Positions 45,091-57,210 of a DNA stretch of 64,000 nucleotides are shown in pieces; positions within the stretch are counted from its first letter, which is position 1, and every line of letters begins with the position of its first letter. The DNA lies in assembly GCF_005144585.1 (NCBI RefSeq), contig NZ_SSMQ01000044.1, positions 1 through 64,000 of the forward strand, read 5' to 3'. Both the position numbers and the translations under genes were made by a program. The notes beneath the pieces are model-generated. The model saw only the letters and a program-made list of their open reading frames with translations. It made no database searches and was not told the DNA's origin. This stretch comes from Polyangium fumosum (GTDB lineage: Bacteria; Myxococcota_A; Polyangia; Polyangiales; Polyangiaceae).

Positions 45091-46212
45091 TTACGCGCGC
45101 GCCCGAGACGGCTGCTGCGAGGCGCGCGGCGCCCTGTCGAGCGCGGAGCGCACGGGCAAGACGAAGAGCCGATCGATGGCGACCCGCGCGTCGCGGGGCG
45201 GCGGATCCTCGGGCGGGGCTTGCATCAAGCGCAAATCCCGCAGGAGGCTGCGATCGAGATCGCTCTCCTCGCCGAACTCGTAAGGCAGGATCGAGGGCAA
45301 CAGCGCCACGAGCACGGCCTCGCTCCCGCCCTGCCGGATCGACGTGCCCTGATACACGGCGACGGCCTGGCCGAAGGCCTCCTGGAAGACGAAGGGGCGC
45401 CATTCGAGGGGCGCGTTGAGGTCGAAGCGACGCTCACCCACCACAAGCTCCCGACCGTCGAGCGTGAGCGGCGCGCCCCGCGCGTCCGAGAGGACGAGGC
45501 GCTCGATGCACGAGGGATCGAGCTCTTCGACGGCGAACACGAGCGCCGCGAAGTCGGAGGGCAAGAGCTCGAGCGGCGCGCCGTCGGGGCCGAGGGCTTC
45601 GAGCGCGGCGTCGTCGCCAACTGCGGTGAACGCGCGATCGAAGAGCCCTCCGAGCGCGCGGCGCGCCGTGCCTTCGAACGTCGATCCTACGTAAAAGAGG
45701 CCTTCCGGCGAGCTCCACACGGCGACCATCCGATCCCGCTTGGCGCTGGTCACGAGCGTCATGCCGAAGGGCTCGCCGAGGGGCACGACGTTCTGCGGTG
45801 GCCCGCTCTCCGGCTGAAAGAAGAGCCCGTGTCCGTCGACGCAGATGCCACGGGGCGCGGCCTTGTCGCTCGAACGCCGCCGCGATCCGCGCACGAAAAG
45901 CACGATCGCCGCCGTCACCAGCACGAGCGGCACGGCCACGCGGACGACGACATTCTGCACGACCGCGAGCACGACGAGCGCGACGAGCACGAGCGGCAAG
46001 GCTCCGTCCCGGGAGGCAGCCTTCGTCGCGCCTGCGCCGGGGGTGACCGCCGAGAACAGACGCGCGCCTTTTCCAGGTCCGCCCGTCCATCCGTCCGCGA
46101 GGTGCGCCGCGGGCATGCCGCGCGTGCGTGGCGCGACCTCCCGCGGGGACACGCGCGTCCTCGTCGTATCCCTCGGGCTCGCGGCTCCGTTGCGATTGCG
46201 CTCGCTTGCCAT
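45091..46212 (-). CDS. Membrane protein of unknown function
   Basis: 373 residues from ATG 46212 behind GGGAGG; the upstream frame to 46368 is not protein-like. N-terminal 60 residues basic and disordered, then two adjacent membrane segments (PLVLVALVVLAVVQNVVV and VPLVLVTAAIVLFV), then a cytosolic or periplasmic 250-residue beta-rich domain (GFFQPESGPPQNVVPLGEPF-like, VDGHGLFFQ, MTLVTSAKRDRMVAVW, FVFQEAFGQAVAVYQG). No family was recognised. No obvious operon partner: 131 bp to SCP2, 185 bp to the P-type ATPase. Confidence 0.75.
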   Translation of the reverse strand: MASERNRNGAASPRDTTRTRVSPREVAPRTRGMPAAHLADGWTGGPGKGARLFSAVTPGAGATKAASRDGALPLVLVALVVLAVVQNVVVRVAVPLVLVTAAIVLFVRGSRRRSSDKAAPRGICVDGHGLFFQPESGPPQNVVPLGEPFGMTLVTSAKRDRMVAVWSSPEGLFYVGSTFEGTARRALGGLFDRAFTAVGDDAALEALGPDGAPLELLPSDFAALVFAVEELDPSCIERLVLSDARGAPLTLDGRELVVGERRFDLNAPLEWRPFVFQEAFGQAVAVYQGTSIRQGGSEAVLVALLPSILPYEFGEESDLDRSLLRDLRLMQAPPEDPPPRDARVAIDRLFVLPVRSALDRAPRASQQPSRARA

Positions 46213-46397
46213 CGAACCTCCCGGCGGCAGGCGCGTCGCCCCTCGCAGAGCGTAGCACCCCGGTTGCCGTACGGGAGGGGGTTCGCGCAGCGCAACCCTC
46301 GATGCAAGCTCGCACTCTTTCCAGGACGGAGGGAGCTTTCCCGGCTCGGCCCGCCCCAGGCCTTCCACCGTGGAAACCGAGCGACCGACGCTTTGCG

Positions 46398-48767
<2,370 letters not shown>

Positions 48768-48982
48768 GTTCTCCCCGGCGGGGTTTGCAAACAAAAAACC
48801 TTTCCCTTTGGATCTTCCTGGGTAAACTCCCCGCCCCCCGACTCGCCTGGTGCTCGTTCACCCCGGTTTCTGCGCTTCGAACCGGCCTTCGCCAAGCAGG
48901 CAAAAGATGCGACGAGGGGCTCGCGGGCAGCCGCGAACACAGCCAAACGAACCCCAGAAGAAGCGCGATAGAGGCCATCGAA

Positions 48983-49648
48983 ATGAACAAGAACCTTGGC
49001 ATCCTCGGCAAGAAGGTCGGGATGACCCAGATCTTCGACGAAAAGGGCGAGGTCCTCCGCTGCACCGTGGTGCAGGCGGGCGGCATCGTGATCGGCAAGC
49101 GGACGATCGAGAAGGACGGCTACAGCGCCCTCATCGTCGGCCTCGGCGAGCGCAAAGAGAAGCACACGAAGAAGCCCTTGCTCGGCACGTACCGCAAGAC
49201 GCAGCAGACGCCGAAGCGCATCGTGCGCGAGCTGCGCGTGTCGGCCGAGGACGCGGCGAAGTTCGAGGTCGGTCAGAAGATCGGCGTCGATCAGGTGTTC
49301 GAGGTCGGCCAGAAGGTCGACGCGCAGGGCACGTCGCGCGGCCGCGGCTTCACCGGCGTCGTCCGCCGCTGGAACTTCGCCGGCGCCGTCCAGACGCACG
49401 GTACGCACGAGTATCGCCGTCACGGCGGCTCGATCGGTACGAACATGACCCCCGGCCGCACCCTGCCCGGCCTCAAGATGCCCGGTCACTACGGCGCCGA
49501 GACCGTGAGCGCGCTCAACCTGCGCATCGCGAAGCTCATCCCCGAGGAGGACCTCGTCCTCATCGAGGGCGCGGTCCCGGGCTCGAAGGAGGGCATCGTC
49601 CTCATTCGTGGCGCCGTGAAGAAGAAGAACGGCGGCAAGAAGGCCTGA
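48983..49648 (+). CDS. rplC: Ribosomal protein L3
   Basis: 221 residues, normal size. Typical opening NKNLGILGKKVGMTQIFDEK, then VDAQGTSRGRGFTGVVRRWN, HGTHEYRRHGGSIG and GLKMPGHYG, the loops that reach the peptidyl-transferase centre. Assembly protein of the 50S subunit. Unusual setting: rpsJ, rplD, rplW and other S10-operon genes are absent; instead RlmE and ChaC follow (14 bp gap, then overlap), and a divergent metal ATPase precedes. Cannot tell whether another rplC copy lies elsewhere. Long leader (48768-48982) should hold the promoter. Confidence 0.95.
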   Translation: MNKNLGILGKKVGMTQIFDEKGEVLRCTVVQAGGIVIGKRTIEKDGYSALIVGLGERKEKHTKKPLLGTYRKTQQTPKRIVRELRVSAEDAAKFEVGQKIGVDQVFEVGQKVDAQGTSRGRGFTGVVRRWNFAGAVQTHGTHEYRRHGGSIGTNMTPGRTLPGLKMPGHYGAETVSALNLRIAKLIPEEDLVLIEGAVPGSKEGIVLIRGAVKKKNGGKKA

Positions 49649-49662
49649 GCGGCCCTCTCCTC

Positions 49663-50274
49663 GTGAGCGCGAAGGGCAAGAACCCGTACCGGAAGCCCGA
49701 CACCTTCACCAAAGCGGCGAAGGCGCAAGGGTTTCCGGCGCGGAGTGTCTTCAAGCTCGAGGAGATCGATCGCCGGGTACGTCTCCTACGACCCGGGCAG
49801 CGGGTGCTCGATTTGGGCGCCGCTCCCGGGTCGTGGTCCATGTACGCCGCGCAGAAGATCGGATCCAAAGGGCACCTGCTCGCCGTGGATCTCTCGGAGA
49901 TCCGGCAAGCCTTCGGCCCCAACGTCACGGTCGTGCGAGGCGACGCGCTCTCCCTCGCCAACGACGCCCTCGCGCTCTTTGCGCCCTACGACGTGGTGCT
50001 GAGCGACATGGCGCCCGCGACGACGGGCAGCAAGGCCGCGGATCAGTGGCGGAGCTACGAGCTCTTCGATCGCGCGCTCTCCGTGGCCGAGGCGCTCGGC
50101 GCGCCGGGGAGCGCCTTCGTCGGCAAGCTGTTCATGAGCGAAGAGTTCCAGAAGGCGCGCGAGAGGCTGCGCTCGCTCTACGACGAGGTGCGCGTGATCC
50201 GGCCCGAAGGCACGCGCAGCGTGAGCTCCGAGGTCTTCCTCGTCGGGCTCGCTCGGAAACAACCATCGCCGTGA
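49663..50274 (+). CDS. rlmE: 23S rRNA 2'-O-methyltransferase
   Basis: 203 residues from GTG 49663, the GTG in frame with the family. Motif I VLDLGAAPGSWS, and the K-D-K-E tetrad: K31 in SVFKLEEID, D115 in LSDMAP, K in GKLF, E in SSEVFLV. RlmE methylates U2552 of 23S rRNA in the A loop, late in 50S assembly. It stands 14 bp behind rplC, a functional match, since L3 is near this site. Its stop overlaps the start of the ChaC gene (GTGA). Confidence 0.93.
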   Translation: MSAKGKNPYRKPDTFTKAAKAQGFPARSVFKLEEIDRRVRLLRPGQRVLDLGAAPGSWSMYAAQKIGSKGHLLAVDLSEIRQAFGPNVTVVRGDALSLANDALALFAPYDVVLSDMAPATTGSKAADQWRSYELFDRALSVAEALGAPGSAFVGKLFMSEEFQKARERLRSLYDEVRVIRPEGTRSVSSEVFLVGLARKQPSP

Positions 50275-50821
50275 GCGTGTGGATCTTCGGCTACGGCTCG
50301 CTGCTCTGGCGGCCCGGCTTCCCTTACGTCGAGGCGAAGGCCGCGCGCGTCGCGGGTTTGTCGCGACGACTCGAACAAGGCTCGCCCGATCATCGCGGCA
50401 CGCCGGAGAGGCTCGGCCGCGTGGCGACACTCGTCCCCGCGCCCAGCGCGCACGTGGGCGGCCTCGTGTACGCGCTCGCGCCTGCGGAGGCGGACGCGAT
50501 CCTCGCCGCGCTCGATGAACGCGAGCAGGGCGGATACGACCGCGTCACGGTCCGCGCGGAGCTTCACGGCGCCGCGGCGAACGACGGGATCGCATCGATC
50601 GAGGCAATCACCTGGATCGCACGCCCCGGAAATCCGTGGCACCTCGGGCCTGCGCCGTTCGAGACGATGGTGGCCGACGTGCTCGAAGCGCGCGGGCCGA
50701 GCGGGACGAACGTGGAGTACGTCCTGCGCCTTTCGGAGACGCTCGTAACGCTCGGCTTCGAGGACGATCACGTCTCCTCGCTGGCCGACGCGGTGCGCGC
50801 CGCGCTCGCGAATCCCCCGCG

Positions 50822-50840
<19 letters not shown>
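50271..50840 (+). CDS. ChaC-like gamma-glutamylcyclotransferase
   Basis: 189 residues from GTG 50271. ChaC family signature: FGYGSLLWRPGFPY, GRVATLVPA, and LDEREQGGYDRV with the catalytic Glu; WHLGPAPFE near the end. It degrades glutathione or gamma-glutamyl peptides to 5-oxoproline plus amine in the cytosol. Its coding end overlaps by 19 bp with the convergent FHA-DUF4388 gene. Why it belongs with L3 and RlmE is not clear from the sequence. Confidence 0.9.
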
Positions 50841-51754
<914 letters not shown>

Positions 51755-51900
51755 GCTCGGCCGAAAGATTCGCGGAGGGCGCAGGATACGCCCGCTTCGT
51801 CCTTGAAACTTTAGGGTTTCCGACCTGTGAGGGTCAAGCGTTCCTCGCGGGATCCCCCCGCCGCCTTCCGCCCGGCGAAAGGCGTGATAAGGGAGCGCTC

Positions 51901-52944
51901 GTGACGATGCCTGCCGGAGACCCCCTCGGGACCCACCGTGTGATCGCGCCGAAAGGTGCGCTTCCCCAGCCCGCCGAGCGGCTCGACAACGATTTTTCCA
52001 AGGTCTACGCGACCGAAATCGTCGTCGACGTCCAGACGCTCAACGTCGACGCCGCGAGCTTCCGCCAGATGGAAGAAGCCTCCGGCGGAGATCCCGACGG
52101 CGTCGCGGCGCTCGTCCTCGAGACCGTAAAGCGTCGCGGCAAGCAGCACAATCCGGTCACCGGCTCCGGCGGCATGCTGCTCGGCGTCGTCGAGCGCGTC
52201 GGTGACCTCGCAAAGGCGCGCGGCTTCGTCCCGGGCGACCGCGTCGCCACGCTCGTCTCGCTCTCGCTCACACCCCTCTGGCTCGATCGCGTGCTCGCTG
52301 TGCGCCCCGCCTCCGCGCAGCTCGACGTCGTCGGCACTGCCGCCGTCTTCCTCACGGCGCCGATCGCGCGCATCCCGACGGACATGCCCGAGCGGCTCGT
52401 CCTCGCCTTGCTCGACGTGGCCGGCGCGGCCCCGCAGGTCGCGCGCCTCTGCGGCCCCGGCGACACCGTCGTCGTGCTCGGCGCGGGCGGCAAATCGGGC
52501 CTGCTCTGCACGGCCGAGGCGCGCCGCCGCGTGGGCGAGAAGGGCAAGGTGATCGGCGTCGAGTCCTTCCCCACGTACGCCGACGACTTGCGCGCGCTCG
52601 GGATCTGCGACCACGTCGCGACGCTCGACGCGCGTGATCCGCTCGCCGTGCGTGACGCGGTCGCGCCCTTGACCGAGGGCCGCGGCGCGGACCTCGTGCT
52701 CTCGTGCGTGAACGTCCCCGGCGTCGAGCTCGCGGCGATCCTCGCGGCCCGGGATCGCGGCAAGGTCTACTATTTCGCGATGAGCACGAGCTTCACGGCC
52801 GCCGCCCTCGGCGCCGAGGGGATCGGCCGCGACGTGGATCTCTTCATCGGCAACGGCTACGCCCACGACCACGCCGAGCACACGCTCTCGCTCGTGCGCG
52901 CGAGCCGCCCGCTCCACGAGCTCATGCAACGACGTTACACGTGA
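51901..52944 (+). CDS. kdd: L-erythro-3,5-diaminohexanoate dehydrogenase
   Basis: 347 residues; GTG 51901 (AAGGGAG, spacing 5) is preferred to ATG 51907. Strong family opening GTHRVIAPKGALPQPA, EIVVDVQTLNVDAASFRQ, VTGSGGMLLG, NAD-binding VVVLGAGGKSGLLC, and LVLSCVNVPGVE. Kdd oxidises 3,5-diaminohexanoate to 5-amino-3-oxohexanoate, a step in anaerobic lysine fermentation. The other genes of that pathway (KamA, KamDE, Kce, Kal) are not here, so it may serve another beta-amino acid. 29 bp ahead of formate-tetrahydrofolate ligase, probably one transcript. Confidence 0.88.
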   Translation: MTMPAGDPLGTHRVIAPKGALPQPAERLDNDFSKVYATEIVVDVQTLNVDAASFRQMEEASGGDPDGVAALVLETVKRRGKQHNPVTGSGGMLLGVVERVGDLAKARGFVPGDRVATLVSLSLTPLWLDRVLAVRPASAQLDVVGTAAVFLTAPIARIPTDMPERLVLALLDVAGAAPQVARLCGPGDTVVVLGAGGKSGLLCTAEARRRVGEKGKVIGVESFPTYADDLRALGICDHVATLDARDPLAVRDAVAPLTEGRGADLVLSCVNVPGVELAAILAARDRGKVYYFAMSTSFTAAALGAEGIGRDVDLFIGNGYAHDHAEHTLSLVRASRPLHELMQRRYT

Positions 52945-52945
52945 C

Positions 52946-52960
52946 GCCTGCTTTGCAGGC
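52946..52960 (+). other. Small hairpin between kdd and fhs
   Basis: GCCTGC/GCAGGC with a 3-nt loop, starting one base behind the kdd stop and ending 4 bases before the GAGGAGG of fhs. Could slow read-through or adjust the level of the second gene. Confidence 0.45.
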
Positions 52961-52973
52961 ACCGAGGAGGCCC

Positions 52974-54668
52974 GTGACCCTTACGCAGAGCGCTTTGCCC
53001 ATCGGACCCCAAGGGATCCTCGACGTCGCGCGCGAGCTCGGCATCTCCGAGGATCACGTCGAGCCGTACGGCCGCAACAAGGCGAAGATCGATCTCGCCG
53101 CCCTCACGCGCCCCGCCGCGGGCGCGGGCCGCCTCGTGCTCGTCTCCGCGATCAACCCGACGCCTGCGGGCGAAGGCAAGACGACGTCGTCGATCGCGCT
53201 CGCGATGGGCATGCGTCGCCTCGCAAAGCGCGCCGTGCTTTGCCTGCGCGAGCCATCTCTCGGCCCGGTCTTCGGCGTGAAGGGAGGCGGGACCGGCGGC
53301 GGACGCGCGACGCTCATGCCCGCCGACGACATCAACCTGCACTTCACGGGCGACATCCACGCGATCTCCACTGCGCACAACCTCCTGTCCGCGATGGTCG
53401 ACAACGCGTGCCACTTCAACACCACGTTCGGCGACAAGGGCGCGATCGACCCGCGCCAGGTGACGTGGGGCCGTGCGCTCGACATGAACGACCGCGCGCT
53501 GCGCAACGTGCTCGTCGGCCTCGGCCGCAAGGTCGACGGCGTGCCGCGGCAGGATCGCTTCGACATCACGGCCGCGAGCGAGGTCATGGCGATCGTGGCG
53601 CTCGCCGAAGGGCCCGAAGATCTCGAGAACCGCCTCGGCCGCATCGTGATCGGTCAGAGCACGAGCGGCGCGCCGATCACGGCCGCCGACGTCGGCGCCG
53701 CCGCCGCGATGACCGCGCTCCTGCGCGACGCGATCAAGCCGAACCTCGTGCAGACCGACGAGGGCGGCCCGGCCCTCGTGCACGCCGGCCCCTTCGCAAA
53801 CATCGCGCACGGCTGCTCCTCGGTCCTCGCGACGCGCCTCGGCTTGCTCTCCGGTGACTACGTGATCACGGAGGCGGGTTTCGGCTTCGATCTCGGCGGC
53901 GAGAAGTTCCTCGACATCAAGTGCCGGACGATGGGCGTCTTCCCACGCGTGCTCGTCCTCGTGGCCACGCTGCGCGCCCTCAAGATGCACGGCGGCGCTC
54001 CGGTCAAGCGCGCGGCGGAGCCCGACCCGCGGGCGCTCGAACTCGGCCTCACGCACCTCGACAAACACCTCGATTCGGCCGCGTTCTTCGGCCTTCCCGT
54101 CGTCGTATCGATCAACGTCTTCCCGAACGACACGCAAGAGGAGCTCGCTTTGGTCGAGGCAGCCATGCAGCGCCGCGGCGTGCGCGCCGTCCGCTGCGAA
54201 GGCTTCTTGCGAGGCGGCGAAGGCGCCCTCGATCTCGCCGAGGCTGTCGCGAGCGCAGCCGACGCGACCGACGACGCCCCACCTGCGCCCCGCTTCGTCT
54301 ACGACCTCGGCGAGCCGCTTCGCGACAAGATCACGAAGATCGCCCGCACCATCTACGGCGCCGATGGCCTCACGTTCACCGCCGCCGCCGAGCGCGACGC
54401 CCGCCGCATCGAGGAGCTCGGCCACGGCGGCGTCCCCATCTGCATGGCCAAGACCCAGCTCTCGCTCTCCGACGATCCTGCGCTCGTTGGACGTCCAACG
54501 AACTTCCAGGTCACGGTGCGCGAGATCCGCCTGAGCGCCGGCGCAGGCTTCGCCGTCGCGCTCACGGGCGACATGATGACCATGCCGGGCCTGCCCCGCG
54601 AACCCTCCGCCCTGCGGGTCAAGCTCCTGCCCACGGGCAAGATCCGCGGCCTCATGCAGAACGACTGA
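52974..54668 (+). CDS. fhs: Formate-tetrahydrofolate ligase
   Basis: 564 residues from GTG 52974 with [10 protein letters not shown] loop TPAGEGKTTSSIAL; typical stretches REPSLGPVFGVKGGGTGGGR, INLHFTGDIHAI, DKGAIDPRQVTWGR, ITEAGFGFDLGGEKF, GTKNFQ-like PTNFQVTVRE. Ligates formate to THF with ATP, feeding one-carbon units, in the cytosol. It follows kdd in the same orientation. Its end overlaps by 17 bp with the convergent histidine kinase gene. Confidence 0.95.
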   Translation: MTLTQSALPIGPQGILDVARELGISEDHVEPYGRNKAKIDLAALTRPAAGAGRLVLVSAINPTPAGEGKTTSSIALAMGMRRLAKRAVLCLREPSLGPVFGVKGGGTGGGRATLMPADDINLHFTGDIHAISTAHNLLSAMVDNACHFNTTFGDKGAIDPRQVTWGRALDMNDRALRNVLVGLGRKVDGVPRQDRFDITAASEVMAIVALAEGPEDLENRLGRIVIGQSTSGAPITAADVGAAAAMTALLRDAIKPNLVQTDEGGPALVHAGPFANIAHGCSSVLATRLGLLSGDYVITEAGFGFDLGGEKFLDIKCRTMGVFPRVLVLVATLRALKMHGGAPVKRAAEPDPRALELGLTHLDKHLDSAAFFGLPVVVSINVFPNDTQEELALVEAAMQRRGVRAVRCEGFLRGGEGALDLAEAVASAADATDDAPPAPRFVYDLGEPLRDKITKIARTIYGADGLTFTAAAERDARRIEELGHGGVPICMAKTQLSLSDDPALVGRPTNFQVTVREIRLSAGAGFAVALTGDMMTMPGLPREPSALRVKLLPTGKIRGLMQND

Positions 54669-56790
54669 GCGGCGTGGGCGTCGACGACGGCGCCCCGAGC
54701 GCGTCCATCGCCGCCGGCAGGATCACCGCGAACGTCGACCCTTTGCCCTCGTACGATCGCACCTCGATGCGCCCGCCCGCGCCCTGCGCGATGCGCTGGC
54801 TGATCGCGAGCCCGAGCCCCGTGCCCTTCTCCTTCGTGGAAAAGAACGGCAGGAAGATGTTCTCCAGGACCTTCTGCGAGATGCCCGGCCCGTTGTCCGC
54901 GACCGTGAGCTCGACGAAGGGCTCGTCGGCCATCCCCGTCCCCGACCGCGTGGTCCCACGGCCAAGCCGCACGCGCGTCGACACCGTGATCTTCCCCCGC
55001 CCCTTCATGGCCTGCGACGCGTTCCGGTAGAGGTTCATGAGCACCTGCCGGAGCTTCTCCGGATCGATCGCGACCCGCGGCAAGCTCGCATCGAGGTTCA
55101 CCTCCACCGTCAGATCCTGGCTCGCGCGCTCCGTCGAGAGCACCTGCAACGTCCGACGCACGACGGCGTTCACGTCCGTCGGCACCACGGCGCCCTGGTT
55201 CGCGCGCGCGAGATCGAGCACCGATCCGACGACCCGATCGAGCCGCTCAACCTCTTCGAGGATGATGCCAATGAACTCGCGTGACTGCGGATCCGGCTCG
55301 CGCCCGTCGGGCCCGGGCTCGGCGAGGAGCTGCGCCGAACCCTTGATCGCGCCGAGCGGGTTCCGGATCTCGTGCGCGAGCCCCGCCGCCATCTGCCCGA
55401 GCACGGCGAGCCGGTCGCGCTCCTTCATCTGCTGGTAGACGCGCGAGTTCTCGATGACCACGCCGACCTGCGTGGCGATCGCGTCGAGCAGCGTGATCTC
55501 CTCGGGCGAGAAGGCGTCCCGTACGCGCTCGTCGACCACGACAAGCAGCCCCACGATCTCGTCGCCCTCGGCCCGGATCTGCAGGAGCACCGCGCCGTCC
55601 CGCAAGCTCCCGAGCACCGCGGCCGCGCTGAGCACCGCCTCGGACGCGTCCGTCCTCGCGCCGCGCGCCTTGCGCTCGCGTACCTCGCGCTTGAGCTCTT
55701 CGAGCGAGAGCGGCCCCCCTTCGAGCCGATCGAGCAGCGCGCGCGCCGTCGCCACCTCGATCCGCGGCGGCGCGCCCGGCCCGAGCGCCGCGAGCTTGTC
55801 GAACCCCGTGCCGTCCGCGTCACGCAGGTAAAGTGCGGCCTTCGTCACGCGGCGCGACTGCTCGAGCGCCGTCATCACGATCGAGCCGAGCTCGTCGAGC
55901 TCGAGCACGTGCACGAGCCGCCGGCGCGCGTCGGCGACGGACCGTTCGAGGTCAAAACGATCACGAAAAAAGAGCTTCTGGATCTGCTCTGCCACGCGCT
56001 CGCGCAGGGGATCGAAGAGGACCAGGATCACGATCGCCGCGAGCACGGCGTTCAGGTACATCGTGTTGAAGCCGCCGATGAACGTGATGAGGACGTAGAA
56101 GATCCCCGCGATCAGGAAGGCGACGGCCGTGGCGACGAGCAGACGCGCGAGCATCTCGTAGACGTCGAGCAGCCGCTCGTGGCGGAGCGCTTGCGCCAAG
56201 ATGAACAGGAACACCACGCTGAGGGCCGCGCCGACGGGCGCGGGGTTCACGCCGAGGAACCACGCAAAATCAGCGACGCTCGCGAGGCCGGCGAGCGCGC
56301 CGATCACCACGAGGAAACGCACGCGCCGCTGCGTCGCGCGTGAACCGCTGCGCGCGCCGCGTTGCCCGAGCTCCCAGAGCCCCGCCGTGAGGAACGCGAA
56401 GACGTAGAAGAACACCGCGCCGCGCACGAGCCAAAAGCCCTGCTTGGGGCTCAAAACGAGCAGCACCATGGGCACCGCGAGCACGCCCGCGAGGCGCGGC
56501 AAGCGGCTCGGTCGATCCCCCTCGTGCGGGATCATCGCCTCGAAGAGGTGGAGCGCGAACTGCGGCAGGAGCACCGCGAGGATCGCGGTGAAGCGCTCCC
56601 ATATCGTCTGCTGGAAGAAGCCGAAGAGCGATTGCGACAGGTACCAAAGGCCGATGTCGCCCGCGAACGCCGCGAAGAGCAGGTGCACGGTGCGGACACG
56701 GCCGCGGAGCAGGATCGAGACGGCAATGACGAGCGCGAGCGCGCCGCAGACGAGCGTGGTCCGGGTCCGGAGATCGATCCCTATCGGCAC
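54652..56790 (-). CDS. Membrane sensor histidine kinase
   Basis: 712 residues. N-terminal about 260 residues with seven to eight membrane segments (7TM-like sensory part), then a GAF-like region (about 290-450), HisKA with AGLAHEIRNPLGAIKGSAQL (phospho-His about 472) and HATPase_c: NLYRNASQAM (N box), VADNGPGISQKVLENIF (G1), GTGLGLAISQRIA (G2), GSTFAVILP. All catalytic boxes intact. No response regulator follows; upstream on the same strand are a small lipoprotein (66 bp gap) and the sigma-54 activator, so these may form one signalling unit. End overlaps fhs by 17 bp. Confidence 0.93.
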   Translation of the reverse strand: MPIGIDLRTRTTLVCGALALVIAVSILLRGRVRTVHLLFAAFAGDIGLWYLSQSLFGFFQQTIWERFTAILAVLLPQFALHLFEAMIPHEGDRPSRLPRLAGVLAVPMVLLVLSPKQGFWLVRGAVFFYVFAFLTAGLWELGQRGARSGSRATQRRVRFLVVIGALAGLASVADFAWFLGVNPAPVGAALSVVFLFILAQALRHERLLDVYEMLARLLVATAVAFLIAGIFYVLITFIGGFNTMYLNAVLAAIVILVLFDPLRERVAEQIQKLFFRDRFDLERSVADARRRLVHVLELDELGSIVMTALEQSRRVTKAALYLRDADGTGFDKLAALGPGAPPRIEVATARALLDRLEGGPLSLEELKREVRERKARGARTDASEAVLSAAAVLGSLRDGAVLLQIRAEGDEIVGLLVVVDERVRDAFSPEEITLLDAIATQVGVVIENSRVYQQMKERDRLAVLGQMAAGLAHEIRNPLGAIKGSAQLLAEPGPDGREPDPQSREFIGIILEEVERLDRVVGSVLDLARANQGAVVPTDVNAVVRRTLQVLSTERASQDLTVEVNLDASLPRVAIDPEKLRQVLMNLYRNASQAMKGRGKITVSTRVRLGRGTTRSGTGMADEPFVELTVADNGPGISQKVLENIFLPFFSTKEKGTGLGLAISQRIAQGAGGRIEVRSYEGKGSTFAVILPAAMDALGAPSSTPTPLSRSA

Positions 56791-56856
56791 GACGAGAGCG
56801 TAACGCGCCGCCTCGGAGACGTCCCCGATCGATCGTCCGCCCGCGGACGGGCGCGA

Positions 56857-57210
56857 CTAGTCTTGCTTCGTCCCGCTGCCCGGCGAGCTCTGCGTGCCGG
56901 CGCCGGGGACCCACGGCAGCGGATCCGGGCCGCTGCGCGCCTCGGGATCACAGCCGCCGGGCGTCACCGGGACGAGCTCTTTCCACGGCAGCGGATCCGG
57001 CATGTCGTCGGTCTGCGGAGGCGGCTCGTCAGGCACGCTGGGGGCCCCGCGATCGGTCTGCTCCTCCGCGTCGGAAGAGCTCGCCGCGAGCTCCTCGATG
57101 GCCTCGTCGAGCGCGGCGCTCTCGTCAGGCGCAGCCAGACACCCCGTGAGCACCATCGCGACGAGTGCGAAGAGTCCTCCGAGCCCGAGCGATTGTCTCC
57201 CAACGTTCAT
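56857..57210 (-). CDS. Small lipoprotein with two DPLPW motifs
   Basis: 117 residues from ATG 57210 with GGAGG 7 bases away; it overlaps the stop of the sigma-54 gene by 4 bases. Lipoprotein signal ending LTGC. The mature part is acidic then Pro-rich: DPLPWKELVPVTPGGCDPEA followed by SGPDPLPWVPG, so DPLPW occurs twice, with one Cys between. No known domain. Position between regulator and sensor kinase suggests a part in sensing or as their target; this is inference. Confidence 0.75.
   Translation of the reverse strand: MNVGRQSLGLGGLFALVAMVLTGCLAAPDESAALDEAIEELAASSSDAEEQTDRGAPSVPDEPPPQTDDMPDPLPWKELVPVTPGGCDPEARSGPDPLPWVPGAGTQSSPGSGTKQD

Noticed and set aside
51901-54668. A lysine-fermentation operon
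   Set aside because: Only kdd is present; no KamA, KamDE, Kce or Kal gene is in the window, and fhs is not specific to that pathway.
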